In this document: positions 1 to 7,873 of the stretch, piece by piece
How positions within the stretch are numbered: the first letter of the stretch is position 1
Layout: every line of letters starts with the position of its first letter
NCBI GenBank assembly: GCA_038521625.1
Contig: JBCBKP010000007.1
Span: 42,997-106,996, forward strand
Length of the DNA stretch: 64,000 bases
From: JBCBKP01 sp038521625
GTDB taxonomy: Bacteria; Planctomycetota; Phycisphaerae; Phycisphaerales; UBA1924
Direction of reading: 5' to 3'
The notes under the pieces: generated by a model
What the model was told of the DNA's origin: nothing
Databases searched by the model: none
What the model saw: the letters and a program-made list of their open reading frames with translations, nothing else
Program-made: the position numbers and the translations under genes

Positions 1-113
1 ATCCGTTGTACGGGCTCTGGCTCCGGCTGCGCGGGAAGGCGGGCCAGATCGACGACCGCAGCCGACCGGGCGGAGAGCCCGCGACCTCGGAGGGGGAGCA
101 CGCCGGTGCCTGA
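1..113 (+). CDS. C-terminal tail of an unidentified protein (partial)
   Basis: An open frame enters from the left edge (first full codon at position 3) and stops with TGA at 111-113. The visible 36 residues begin PLYGLWLRLRGKAG and end in an acidic, Pro/Gly-rich tail (GEHAGA). The LYGLWLRLRGK stretch could be the end of a membrane helix or an amphipathic segment. That is too little to name a family. The stop overlaps the GTG start of the glycosyltransferase at 106 by 8 nt, so the two are probably co-transcribed and translationally coupled. Confidence 0.6.
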   Translation, partial: PLYGLWLRLRGKAGQIDDRSRPGGEPATSEGEHAGA

Positions 114-1350
114 GCAGATCGCCGCGCTCGAAGCCGCCCAGTCCGTCGCCCAGACGGCCGCCCAGACGGCGGCCTGGTGGGGTTGGCCCTGGCTCGCCGG
201 CGCCGCGCTCGCGATCGCGGCGCTCCCGCTGGCGATGGCGGTCTGGAACCTCGGCCTGTACCGCCGGTCGGAGGCCCGCGGTCCGGCCCCGGCGGGGCGG
301 GCCTTCGTCTGCATCCCGGCGAGGGACGAGGAGGCCAACATCGAGGCGATCGTGCGGTCGCTGCTCGCGCAGGACCACCCCGCGATCCGGGTCGTCGTCT
401 ACGACGATCAGAGCAGCGATTCGACGGGCGAGATCGTCGCCCGCCTCGCCGCCGAGGACCCCCGCGTCCTGCCCTGTCCGACCGTCCCCCTCACCGGCGA
501 TTGGAACGGGAAGCAGCACGCCTGCTGGCGCATGGCCCGGGCCTGCCTCGACGGGCTTGGGGTCGAGCCGCCCGCCGAGGATCACGAGCTGTTCGTTTTC
601 ACCGACGCCGACGTGCGCTTCGAGCCGGACGCGATCCGGCGTGCCGCGGCCGAGCGTGCGCGCGCCGATGTCGCCTTGCTCAGCACCTTCCCGCGTCAGA
701 TCACCGGCTCGCTGCCCGAGCGGCTGATGGTGCCGATGATGTTCTATCTGTTGCTCGGCTATCTGCCGATCGCGCGGATGCGCGCGTCATCGGATCCCGC
801 GACGAGCGCCGGCTGCGGGCAGTTCATCCTGATGACCGCCGGGGCCTACCGCACGACCGGCGGGCACACGGCCTGCAAGGACTCGATGCACGAGGGCATC
901 AAGCTGCCGCGCGCCGTCCGTGCCGCCGGTCTGAGGTCCGACCTGTTCGACGGCACCGACCTGATGTCGGTCCGGATGTACCGCGGGCTGGGCGAGACCT
1001 GGCGGGGGTTCGCGAAGAACGCCTACGAGGGGCTCGGCTCGCCGGCGCTCCTTGTCTTTATCACCGTGCTGCACTTGGTCGGCCACCTTCTGCCCTGGGT
1101 CGGCCTGGTTCTCTGGGGTCTCGGCGAGGTCGGTCCGCTGGCCGGCGTGCTCTTCGCCGGCGCCGCGGCGCTCGCGGTCGCCCAGCGTTTGCTCCTGGCG
1201 ACCCGCATGCGGCACTCGGTCCTCGGGGCCCTGCTGCATCCGCTCGGGGTCGCCCTGATGACCGGCGTGCAGTGGTGGAGCCTCGCCCTGCACCTGCGCG
1301 GGCGTCGCGCGTGGCGGGGGCGGGTGCTCGGCGAGGCGGGCGGGGCCTGA
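106..1350 (+). CDS. Membrane-anchored glycosyltransferase family 2, hopanoid-associated (HpnB)-like
   Basis: This 414-residue protein has an N-terminal membrane helix (about 25-50), a GT-A domain from about residue 62 (CIPARDEEANIEAIV, then VVVYDDQSSDSTGEI), a DxD-type metal/nucleotide-sugar site in FTDADVRF (about 167-174), and C-terminal membrane helices. The acceptor region contains GHTACKDSMHEGIKLPRAV and RMYRGLGETWRGFAKN, an arrangement seen in family 2 enzymes of the HpnB type. It should transfer a sugar from a nucleotide donor at the inner face of the membrane. The acceptor cannot be read from the sequence. The GTG start at 106 overlaps the upstream gene. A polyprenyl-phosphate glycosyltransferase is the main alternative. 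Confidence 0.8.
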   Translation: MPEQIAALEAAQSVAQTAAQTAAWWGWPWLAGAALAIAALPLAMAVWNLGLYRRSEARGPAPAGRAFVCIPARDEEANIEAIVRSLLAQDHPAIRVVVYDDQSSDSTGEIVARLAAEDPRVLPCPTVPLTGDWNGKQHACWRMARACLDGLGVEPPAEDHELFVFTDADVRFEPDAIRRAAAERARADVALLSTFPRQITGSLPERLMVPMMFYLLLGYLPIARMRASSDPATSAGCGQFILMTAGAYRTTGGHTACKDSMHEGIKLPRAVRAAGLRSDLFDGTDLMSVRMYRGLGETWRGFAKNAYEGLGSPALLVFITVLHLVGHLLPWVGLVLWGLGEVGPLAGVLFAGAAALAVAQRLLLATRMRHSVLGALLHPLGVALMTGVQWWSLALHLRGRRAWRGRVLGEAGGA

Positions 1351-1429
1351 GCCGAGGCCGGAGTGAAGGCCCGAGAATCGCGGGTGCGGTCGGGTGGCGG
1401 GCCCGGCGGGAGAGTCGTCCCGCGACCGC

Positions 1430-1435
1430 TACACT
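1430..1435 (+). promoter_or_regulatory. Leaderless -10 element TACACT
   Basis: TACACT lies 7 nt before the ATG at 1443 and no ribosome binding site intervenes. It is one of the recurring TANNNT-start arrangements in this window. Confidence 0.5.
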
Positions 1436-1442
1436 CGTCCGC

Positions 1443-1685
1443 ATGCACTGGTGGCCCAGGCGATTGCGTGACTGGCGGACCTGCTCGGAGCGATTCCGTG
1501 CCGAGCACTCGCGGTTTCTGACCGCGGCGCTGCGGGCGCCGCGCCGGTACCCGAAGATCCCGACCAAGCGCGTCAGCCAGGGCGGGTACGAGCGGCTGTT
1601 GGCGCGCGAGTCGGGGCGGATCTGGGCCGACCGCTGGTGGGAGGGCGCGATGTCGCGGGTCGATGGGCGAGAGGGTGGAGTCTGA
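1443..1685 (+). CDS. Small basic Trp/Arg-rich protein, unknown function
   Basis: 80 residues, starting MHWWPRRLRDWRTCSERF. It is rich in Arg and Trp, with predicted amphipathic helices and no signal peptide or membrane segment. The frame has strong third-position GC and stops 3 nt before the next gene (ATG 1689), which supports a real gene and co-transcription. The start is set by ATG 1443, preceded by TACACT. I do not recognise a family. It could be a small lineage-specific partner of the next membrane protein. Confidence 0.6.
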   Translation: MHWWPRRLRDWRTCSERFRAEHSRFLTAALRAPRRYPKIPTKRVSQGGYERLLARESGRIWADRWWEGAMSRVDGREGGV

Positions 1686-1688
1686 GCG

Positions 1689-2636
1689 ATGAGTGAGCCT
1701 TCGTCCGAGGCCGGCCCCGAGACGGCGGCGCCGGCGCGACCGCCGGCGACCAAGACGTCCCTGAGCCCTGCTTGGTTGTGGCGGATCGGCCTGTGGGCCG
1801 TGCTCAGCATCGGCCTGGGGAGCTGGGGCCTCTACGACGCGCTGGTCGCGTACCCGAACCGCGGCGAGCGCTTCGCGAGCTTCGCGAAGTTCCAGTACCT
1901 GTCAAAGGCCGATGAGGTCAAGACCGACCTGCTCGGGATCTTCCGGGCCCAGCGCCTCACGATGGAGAACCCCCGCGAGGAGCGCCAGCGTCTGCTCGCG
2001 GAGAAGTCCGACCTGCAGGTCCAGGCGCAGTCCGCCGACGACGCCAGGTCGCTCGCTCGCGCCGCGCTCGACCTCGCCGCGCTCGAGTGGCTCGACGCGC
2101 TCGTCCGGATCGGGCGTCTCTCGCCGGAGCACACCGCGATCCAGGACCCCGGCGCCGAGCTCGCCCAGCTCCGCGAGCGTTGGACTGTCGAGACACCGCC
2201 GAGCCCGCTCTCGTTCTACGACATCCCGAGCCAGTGGGTCATCACCACCGTCGGGTACGCGGTCGGCGCGTACGTCGTCGTGCTCTTCCTGCGGGTCGCG
2301 ACCAAGACCTACCGCTGGGACCCCGCGTCGAAGCGTCTGACGATCCCGGGCGGCCAGTCGATCGTGCCGGAGGACCTCGACGACCTCGACAAGCGCCGCT
2401 GGGACAAGTTCCTGGTCTTCCTCTCGATCCGCGACGGCCACGACACGCTCGGCGGCCAGGAGCTCAGGATCGACCTGTTCCGCCACGCCCACCTCGAGGG
2501 CTGGATCCTCGAGATGGAGGGCGCGCGGTTCCCCGACCGGGTCGAGGAGGAGCGGGCGGCCGCCGAGCAATCCGAGCCCCCGCTCTCCGAGGAAGACGTC
2601 GCGGGCGAAGCGGACGCGACGACGAACGCCCCGTGA
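1689..2636 (+). CDS. Two-helix membrane protein with central helical domain, unknown function
   Basis: 315 residues: a disordered Pro/Ala-rich N-terminus, a first membrane helix at about 28-52 (WRIGLWAVLSIGLGSWGLY), a predominantly helical region at about 60-165, and a second membrane helix at about 180-202 (VITTVGYAVGAYVVVLFLRV). A cytoplasmic beta-rich segment at about 205-280 (YRWDPASKRLTIPGG) resembles a bacterial PH-like fold, and the acidic tail is low-complexity. It begins 3 nt after the preceding stop and is followed 34 nt later by the DUF456 gene, so three short genes appear to form one unit. The PH-like assignment is inference. Confidence 0.65.
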   Translation: MSEPSSEAGPETAAPARPPATKTSLSPAWLWRIGLWAVLSIGLGSWGLYDALVAYPNRGERFASFAKFQYLSKADEVKTDLLGIFRAQRLTMENPREERQRLLAEKSDLQVQAQSADDARSLARAALDLAALEWLDALVRIGRLSPEHTAIQDPGAELAQLRERWTVETPPSPLSFYDIPSQWVITTVGYAVGAYVVVLFLRVATKTYRWDPASKRLTIPGGQSIVPEDLDDLDKRRWDKFLVFLSIRDGHDTLGGQELRIDLFRHAHLEGWILEMEGARFPDRVEEERAAAEQSEPPLSEEDVAGEADATTNAP

Positions 2637-2670
2637 CGGCCGGTCTCGCCGGCCCGCGGAGACGACGGGC

Positions 2671-3345
2671 TTGATCTACTTCGCCGGCTCGATCATCGTG
2701 CTCTTCGCCATCGTCGGTGTGCTGCTCACCGCGGTGACGCTCCCGGGCATCTGGATCATGCTGCTGGTCGCGCTGCTCGTGCACGCGTTCTGGACGGACG
2801 GGCTCCTGGACTGGTACAGCCTCGGCGCGGCGGGACTGCTCGCGATCGGCGCGGAGATCGCCGAGTTCCTCGCCTCGGCGGCGGGCAGCGGCAAGGCGGG
2901 CGGCTCGCGTCACGGGATGATCGGCTCGATCGTTGGGTCGATCATCGGCATGATCCTCGGCCAGATCGTCATCCCGATCCCGATCGTGGGCGCGATGATC
3001 GGCGCCGTGATCGGCGCGGGCGCCGGCGCGACGCTGGGCGAGCGCGGGCTGGCGAAGCGCAGCTGGAAGGAATCGTGGCGGTCCGGCAAGGGCGCCGCGA
3101 CCGGGCGTGCGCTCTCGATCGTGGTCAAGACGGGCTTCGCGGTCGCCACGGCCGGCGTGCTGATCGCCGGTGTTCTGATCCCGGGCGGCGCCGCGACGTC
3201 GGGCGCGGAGGGGCCGCCGGCGCTGGATCCGGCGATCTCGGAGACCGCGCCCGAGGCGGCGTACGAGACGGGGCCCGAGCCGGCGTCGTCGCGGGAGGCG
3301 GGCGCCGAGCCGCCGGGATCGGCCGGCCCGGATGGGGGAATCTGA
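2671..3345 (+). CDS. DUF456 family membrane protein
   Basis: 224 residues with a TTG start. The first helix pair carries the family's VTLPGIWIMLLVALLVHAF motif. It is followed by the charged IGAEIAEFLASAAG segment, two very Gly/Ile-rich helices (about 90-130, SIVGSIIGMILGQIV and IGAVIGAGAGATLGE) and a last helix at about 150-170. The order of hydrophobic, Gly-zipper and hydrophobic segments is typical of DUF456. The Ala/Glu/Pro-rich tail after 175 is poorly ordered. Function is unknown for the family; Gly-rich helices of this kind usually pack tightly in the membrane. Confidence 0.8.
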   Translation: MIYFAGSIIVLFAIVGVLLTAVTLPGIWIMLLVALLVHAFWTDGLLDWYSLGAAGLLAIGAEIAEFLASAAGSGKAGGSRHGMIGSIVGSIIGMILGQIVIPIPIVGAMIGAVIGAGAGATLGERGLAKRSWKESWRSGKGAATGRALSIVVKTGFAVATAGVLIAGVLIPGGAATSGAEGPPALDPAISETAPEAAYETGPEPASSREAGAEPPGSAGPDGGI

Positions 3346-3382
3346 ACGAGATGTTGACGCCCCGGGCTTGCGGGCGGGCCGG

Positions 3383-3388
3383 TATGCT
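3383..3388 (+). promoter_or_regulatory. -10-like TATGCT upstream of the PIN-PhoH gene
   Basis: TATGCT is followed after only 4 nt by an ATG (3393) that opens a 28-codon frame ending TGA at 3477-3479. That frame overlaps a possible PhoH start (ATG 3476) and lies just upstream of the better one (ATG 3503). Confidence 0.4.
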
Positions 3389-3502
3389 GCCGATGGGAGA
3401 GATCGTTGTGGGATGGGCGGGCGAGATTCGGCTGGGAGGCCGCGCCCGGGGAGGTCGTTCGGTCGAGCGCGGGTCATGACGGCCCGCGAGCTCGGAGCCA
3501 GC

Positions 3503-5014
3503 ATGACCAGCATCCTGACCGCGGAAGACTCGTTGAACGGGGCACGCACGATCGAAACGAAAGCCGAGACCCGACCGGGGAGCCAAGGCACGTCGGAGAA
3601 CGGGACGACAACACAGGTCAAGCACTTCGTGTTGGACACCAACGTGCTGCTGCACAACCCCGACGCGTTGTTCGTCTTCGAGGACAACCACGTCGTCATC
3701 CCCTTCCCGGTCATCGAAGAGCTCGACAAGATGAAGCGCCGCGACGACGATGTCGGCCGCAACGCCCGCGCCGCGGTCCGCCGTCTCGACCGGCTCCGCG
3801 TGCTCGGCGAGCTGACCAAGGGCGTCGAGCTCGATCTCATCCGCCAGGAGCTGCAGGGCGCGGTCTCGGTCGGGCCCGACGGCACGATGGGGTCGCTGCG
3901 GATCGACACGACCGAGCCGGCGCAGCGGCCCGGGATGATCAAGGCCGAGACGCCGGACAACCTGATCATCGCGTGCGCGCTGAAGCTGAAGAAGGAGGGC
4001 AAGCCCGCGGTCTTCGTCTCCAAGGACCTCGGCGCTCGGATCAAGAGCGACGCGCTCGGCATCCGAACCGAGGATTTCGAGAATCAGAAGGTCGACGCGG
4101 AACGCCTCTACTGCGGCTACCGCGAGCTCGCCGTTCCCGGCGAGATGATCGACAAGCTCTATGCGGATCGCATGCTCCCCGTCGAGGAGCTCGAGTCGAT
4201 CCCGGGTCAGGACACGGTCAGCCCGCCGATCCCCAACGAGTTCGTCCAGTTCCAGGATCTCGAGGACCCGGGCCACACCGGGCTGGGGCGCCGGCTCGCC
4301 GACACCGACCACCTGATCCCGGTCCTGAGCCAGCGCAAGCCCGTCTTCGGCATCATGGCGCGCAACGTCCAGCAGACGATGGCGCTCGACCTGCTGATGG
4401 ACGACGACGTGCGGATGGTCACGCTCCTCGGCTCGGCCGGCACCGGCAAGACCCTGCTCGCCATCGCCGCCGGCATGGCGAAGGTCTTCAACGAGAGCCG
4501 CTACGACAAGCTGCTGGTCGCGCGCCCGATCATGCCGATGGGGCGCGATATCGGCTACCTGCCCGGCGACAAGGACGAGAAGCTCACCGCCTGGATGCAG
4601 CCGATCTTCGACAACCTCAGCTACCTGCTCAGCACGCGCGGCAGCCCGGGGCAGCACGCCGAGAGCCACGGCCCCGAGCAGCGCATCGACAAGCTCATGG
4701 CCGACGGCACGCTCGTGCTCGAGCCGCTCACCTACATCCGCGGCCGATCGATCCCGCACCAGTTCATGATCGTCGACGAGGCCCAGAACCTCACGCCCCA
4801 CGAGGTCAAGACCATCGCCAGCCGCGTCGGCGAGGGGACCAAGCTCGTGCTCACGGGCGACATCGGTCAGATCGATAACCCTTACCTGGACCGGTCCAGC
4901 AACGGCCTGAGCTACTCGGTCGAGAAGATGAAGGGGCTCGGCCTCGTCGGGCACATGACGCTGGCCCGCAGCGAACGCAGCGAGCTCGCCAGCCTGGCCG
5001 CCAACCTGCTCTGA
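3503..5014 (+). CDS. PIN-PhoH protein: PIN-domain RNase fused to PhoH-type ATPase
   Basis: 503 residues. The N-terminal PIN domain begins HFVLDTNVLLHNP and includes IEELDKMKR and DNLIIACALKLKK, which supply the acidic residues of the nuclease site. The C-terminal half is a PhoH ATPase with Walker A GSAGTGKT, Walker B FMIVDEAQN and LTGDIGQID. Family members are RNA helicase/RNase proteins acting on single-stranded RNA in the cytoplasm. The start at 3503 is chosen because GGAG (3494-3497) sits 5 nt before it. ATG 3476 is in frame and overlaps the stop of a 28-codon leader frame, so a longer form is possible. The stop is followed by a 106-nt gap before the S41 protease. Confidence 0.9.
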   Translation: MTSILTAEDSLNGARTIETKAETRPGSQGTSENGTTTQVKHFVLDTNVLLHNPDALFVFEDNHVVIPFPVIEELDKMKRRDDDVGRNARAAVRRLDRLRVLGELTKGVELDLIRQELQGAVSVGPDGTMGSLRIDTTEPAQRPGMIKAETPDNLIIACALKLKKEGKPAVFVSKDLGARIKSDALGIRTEDFENQKVDAERLYCGYRELAVPGEMIDKLYADRMLPVEELESIPGQDTVSPPIPNEFVQFQDLEDPGHTGLGRRLADTDHLIPVLSQRKPVFGIMARNVQQTMALDLLMDDDVRMVTLLGSAGTGKTLLAIAAGMAKVFNESRYDKLLVARPIMPMGRDIGYLPGDKDEKLTAWMQPIFDNLSYLLSTRGSPGQHAESHGPEQRIDKLMADGTLVLEPLTYIRGRSIPHQFMIVDEAQNLTPHEVKTIASRVGEGTKLVLTGDIGQIDNPYLDRSSNGLSYSVEKMKGLGLVGHMTLARSERSELASLAANLL

Positions 5015-5120
5015 CCGTCGGCAACCGCGGTGCATCCGGCGGGTACGACCCCGCGAAACCGGACCCCGGCGGGCCCGAACCATCCGCCGCGCCATGATCC
5101 CGGTCTTTCAGGAGCACCAC

Positions 5121-6626
5121 ATGTTCGCACGCCCACTCGCCGTGCTCGCGCTGTCGCTGTGCGCCGCCGGCCCAGCCCAGAGCTCTTCGCAGGCCTCGAT
5201 CGAGGCCGCGGCCCCGTACGAAGCCCGCCGGATCTCGCCCGAGTCCGCGGTGCGCGATGTCGAGATCCTCGCCCGCGTGCTGAGCGACGTGCACCCCGGC
5301 TACGACCGCTACACGAGCCGCGAGGCGATGGACGCGATGCTCGATGCGCTCCGCGACCGCGTCGCCGAGGGCGGGATCTCCGACGAGGAGCTCTACCGCG
5401 AGGTCTCGCTGATCCTCGCGCGGATCCGGTGCGACCACACCAAGGCCGAGCTCCCGGACGCGATCGAGGCGCACCGCAAGTCGGTGCCCAGCTACCTCCC
5501 GTTCGCCTTCCGGGTCCTCGAGGGCCGCATGATCGTCGACGCCGCGGCCGCGGCCGAGGGCGTCGGGCTGCGACGCGGCGACGAGGTCCTCTCGATCAAC
5601 GGGCGCAGTGTCCCCGATCTGATCGCGGGTGTCGAGCCGTACCTGGCGGTCGATGGCTGGACCGACAACGCCAAGCGTGCCGAACTCGAGTATTCGACCG
5701 AGCTGCTCGGCGGGGCGATCGAGAACTTCTGGCCCATGCTCTACGGCTGGCCCGAGGGATGGACCGTGAAGGCCCGCAGTGAGAACGGCACGGACCGTTC
5801 GCTTGAGCTGCCGATGCTCACCTGGGAGGAGAACCGCGCGCTGCTCGAGCGCGGACCCGGCAGCGACGACTACAACTTCGATACCTCGGTCCGGCACGAG
5901 ATGCTGGACGAGACGACCGCGTATCTGCGGATCGGGACGTTCGTCAACTACCGGCGCAACGCCAACGTCGGCGAGCTCTTCGAGCCGATCTTCGCGGGCT
6001 TCGCCGAGGCCGGCGCGGAGCGGCTGATCGTCGATCTGCGCGATTGCGGGGGCGGCTCGGACGGGCCGCCGAACTTCCTGTTCTCTTACCTGATCGACCG
6101 GCCGTTCCGGCTCTCCGCCGCGCGACCCTGGGTCCGGAACGCCTCGTACCCCGAGGACCTCAGCTCGCTGCTCGGCACTTGGGACCGCAGCGTCTTCGAC
6201 CGCCCGGCCTCTTTCTACCGCGACCTCGGCAACGGCTTCTACGAGGTCGGCTCGGGCGGGGTCGCCCGCGCCAGGCCGCGGCCCGACCGGTTCGAGGGCG
6301 ATGTCATCGTGCTCGTCGGGCCGCAGAACGCCTCGGGCGCGACGCACCTGCTCGCGCGGCTGAAGACCGCGCGGCCCGACGTCGTGTTTGTCGGCGAGCC
6401 GACCGGCGGCAGCGCGGAGGGGTGCACGGCCGGCATCATGTTCTTCGTGGAGCTTCCCGCGAGCGGCGTCGTCGCGCGCGTGCCGCTCTATCGCCAGTTC
6501 ATCAACGCCTCCGGGTTCGCGCCCGGTCGCGGCGTCGAGCCCGACGTCTACGCGACGCAGACCGTGGAGGGGTTCCGCGCGGGCCGCGACGACGTGCTGG
6601 AGGCGGCGCTGCGGCTCGGCCGCTGA
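5121..6626 (+). CDS. Secreted S41 family serine protease
   Basis: 501 residues from ATG 5121, which has an upstream GGAGCACCAC ribosome binding site. A signal peptide (MFARPLAVLALSLCAAGPA) is followed by a helical N-terminal domain (SAVRDVEILARVLSDVHPGY), a PDZ-like region (GRMIVDAAAAAEGVGLRRGDEVLSINGR) and the S41 core: IVDLRDCGGGSDGP, then VLVGPQNASGATHLLARL with the expected nucleophile in NASGAT, then VFVGEPTGGSAEG. It should act in the periplasm or at the cell surface, probably on peptides rather than as a classical Prc protease. Its stop abuts the convergent TPR gene without any spacer. Confidence 0.85.
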   Translation: MFARPLAVLALSLCAAGPAQSSSQASIEAAAPYEARRISPESAVRDVEILARVLSDVHPGYDRYTSREAMDAMLDALRDRVAEGGISDEELYREVSLILARIRCDHTKAELPDAIEAHRKSVPSYLPFAFRVLEGRMIVDAAAAAEGVGLRRGDEVLSINGRSVPDLIAGVEPYLAVDGWTDNAKRAELEYSTELLGGAIENFWPMLYGWPEGWTVKARSENGTDRSLELPMLTWEENRALLERGPGSDDYNFDTSVRHEMLDETTAYLRIGTFVNYRRNANVGELFEPIFAGFAEAGAERLIVDLRDCGGGSDGPPNFLFSYLIDRPFRLSAARPWVRNASYPEDLSSLLGTWDRSVFDRPASFYRDLGNGFYEVGSGGVARARPRPDRFEGDVIVLVGPQNASGATHLLARLKTARPDVVFVGEPTGGSAEGCTAGIMFFVELPASGVVARVPLYRQFINASGFAPGRGVEPDVYATQTVEGFRAGRDDVLEAALRLGR

Positions 6627-7259
6627 TCAGCGCTCGCCGCCGGTGTTCCGCTCGGCGAGGCGTTGGAGGCGGATCTGGTTCTCGACCCGAAACTTCTGGC
6701 GTTCGATGTACGAGATCCACCGCGGGTCCGTCTCGCGGAACGTCGCGCGACGGATGTGGTCGAGATCGGTCTGCTCGGCCCGGCCCTCGCTCTCGGCGGC
6801 GCGGATGACACCCCGGAGAGATTCCAGGTCGTTCGGATCGCGCTCGAGCGCGAGCTCGTAGTACCGCAGGGCGTCGTCGGTCCAGCCGCGCTGGGCGTGC
6901 ATGTAGCCCAGGTTCGCGAACGGGCGGGGGTCCGTCGTGGCCAGGTCGGCGGCGCGCCGGAACGCACGCGAAGCGCCGAGCGCGTCGCCCTGCTCCATCA
7001 GCAGCATGCCGAGGTTGTTGTGGGGCAGCGCGATCGCGTCGTACACCGCGATGGACTCGCGGTACAGCTCGATCGCCTTCAGTTCGTTCCCGCGCCGGCG
7101 CGCTTGCTCCGCCCGCTCGGCCAGGCGGAGCGCCTCGGCCATGAGCTGGTTGGGGTGGCGCAGCTCGTCGTCGCTGAATCGCTGGCCGGAGCCGCAGCCG
7201 ACGAGCGGCGGGGCGGCGGCGAGCGAGACACAGATCGCGATGGCGGAGCGGGTGTTCAT
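6627..7259 (-). CDS. TPR-repeat lipoprotein at the end of the pseudopilus operon
   Basis: 210 residues. The N-terminus MNTRSAIAICVSLAAAPPLVGC has a lipobox (LVGC) for lipidation. Three or more TPR units follow (EAGRRRGNELKAIELYRESIAVY-like, ALPHNNLGMLLMEQGDALGASRAF, RPFANLGYMHAQRGWTDDALRYYELAL). Its start overlaps the stop of the PilO-like gene by ATGA (7256-7259), so it belongs to the same operon. Lipoproteins with TPRs commonly act as pilotins or assembly platforms for secretins (PilF/PilW type). That role is plausible here but inferred. Confidence 0.75.
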   Translation of the reverse strand: MNTRSAIAICVSLAAAPPLVGCGSGQRFSDDELRHPNQLMAEALRLAERAEQARRRGNELKAIELYRESIAVYDAIALPHNNLGMLLMEQGDALGASRAFRRAADLATTDPRPFANLGYMHAQRGWTDDALRYYELALERDPNDLESLRGVIRAAESEGRAEQTDLDHIRRATFRETDPRWISYIERQKFRVENQIRLQRLAERNTGGER

Positions 7260-7873
7260 CGGTTCCTCTCGTAGCGCTGGAACGTGACCTCGAGGGTCCA
7301 GCCGGCCTCGCGGGGCGTGATCTCGATCGAGCGGACCGCCATGCCGGTCAGCTCGTCGTCCACGCGCCGGACGAAGTTCAGGAGCGACTCCAGCGAGCCG
7401 TCGTTGATCGTGTATCCGTATGACACGAGCGAGACGCCGGGGGCGCCCGACACGTTGAAGCGCCGGCCCTGCGGGATCGCGAGCCGCTGATCGATCCCGG
7501 TCTCGCGCGCGATCTGCTCGATCACCGAGAAGGGCTGTTGCGACTCGGGCACGACCGTGACGTCCGGGTCGGCGGGGGCCGCGTTCGTCCGCAGTCGCAG
7601 GAATTCGAGATCGATCAGATTCTGCTCGATCTCGCCCAGCTGGAACTCTGCGGTCCCCGCCTCGCTCGCCGCGGCCGCCCGCCCGGACCACGCGCTGGCG
7701 AGCCAGAGCAGTCCGCCCGCGAGGAGCAGCAGCGACACGAGCAGCAGCCCCGTTGGTCGGTTGCGGCGCTGCGATTCCTCGGCCGCGAGCGCGCGCTCGA
7801 ACCGTTCGTCCGGCGTCAGCCGCCGGCCGATCGCCTCGGCCGGCTCGCCGCTGGGCGTCGCGACCGTGCTCAT
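7256..7873 (-). CDS. PilO/GspM-like inner-membrane assembly protein
   Basis: 205 residues: a cytoplasmic segment rich in Arg/Glu, one membrane helix at about 41-63 (TGLLLVSLLLLAGGLLWLAS), a short coiled coil (EIEQNLIDLEFLRLR) and a periplasmic ferredoxin-like domain ending in WTLEVTFQRYERNR. This layout matches PilO/GspM, which together with PilN/GspL forms the inner-membrane platform of type IV pili and type II secretion systems. It overlaps the PilM-PilN fusion gene (7870-7873) and the TPR gene by 4 nt each. The assignment rests on architecture and context rather than strong motifs. Confidence 0.7.
   Translation of the reverse strand: MSTVATPSGEPAEAIGRRLTPDERFERALAAEESQRRNRPTGLLLVSLLLLAGGLLWLASAWSGRAAAASEAGTAEFQLGEIEQNLIDLEFLRLRTNAAPADPDVTVVPESQQPFSVIEQIARETGIDQRLAIPQGRRFNVSGAPGVSLVSYGYTINDGSLESLLNFVRRVDDELTGMAVRSIEITPREAGWTLEVTFQRYERNR

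Noticed and set aside
177..1685. 502-codon plus-strand frame covering the glycosyltransferase
   Set aside because: Arg/Gly/Ala-only composition and full overlap with the real glycosyltransferase show it is a shadow. Only its last 80 codons (from ATG 1443) are kept as a separate small gene.
2464..4062. Long minus-strand frame over the DUF456 and PhoH genes
   Set aside because: It is antisense to two well-supported genes and has Arg/His/Ser-biased composition with no domain pattern.
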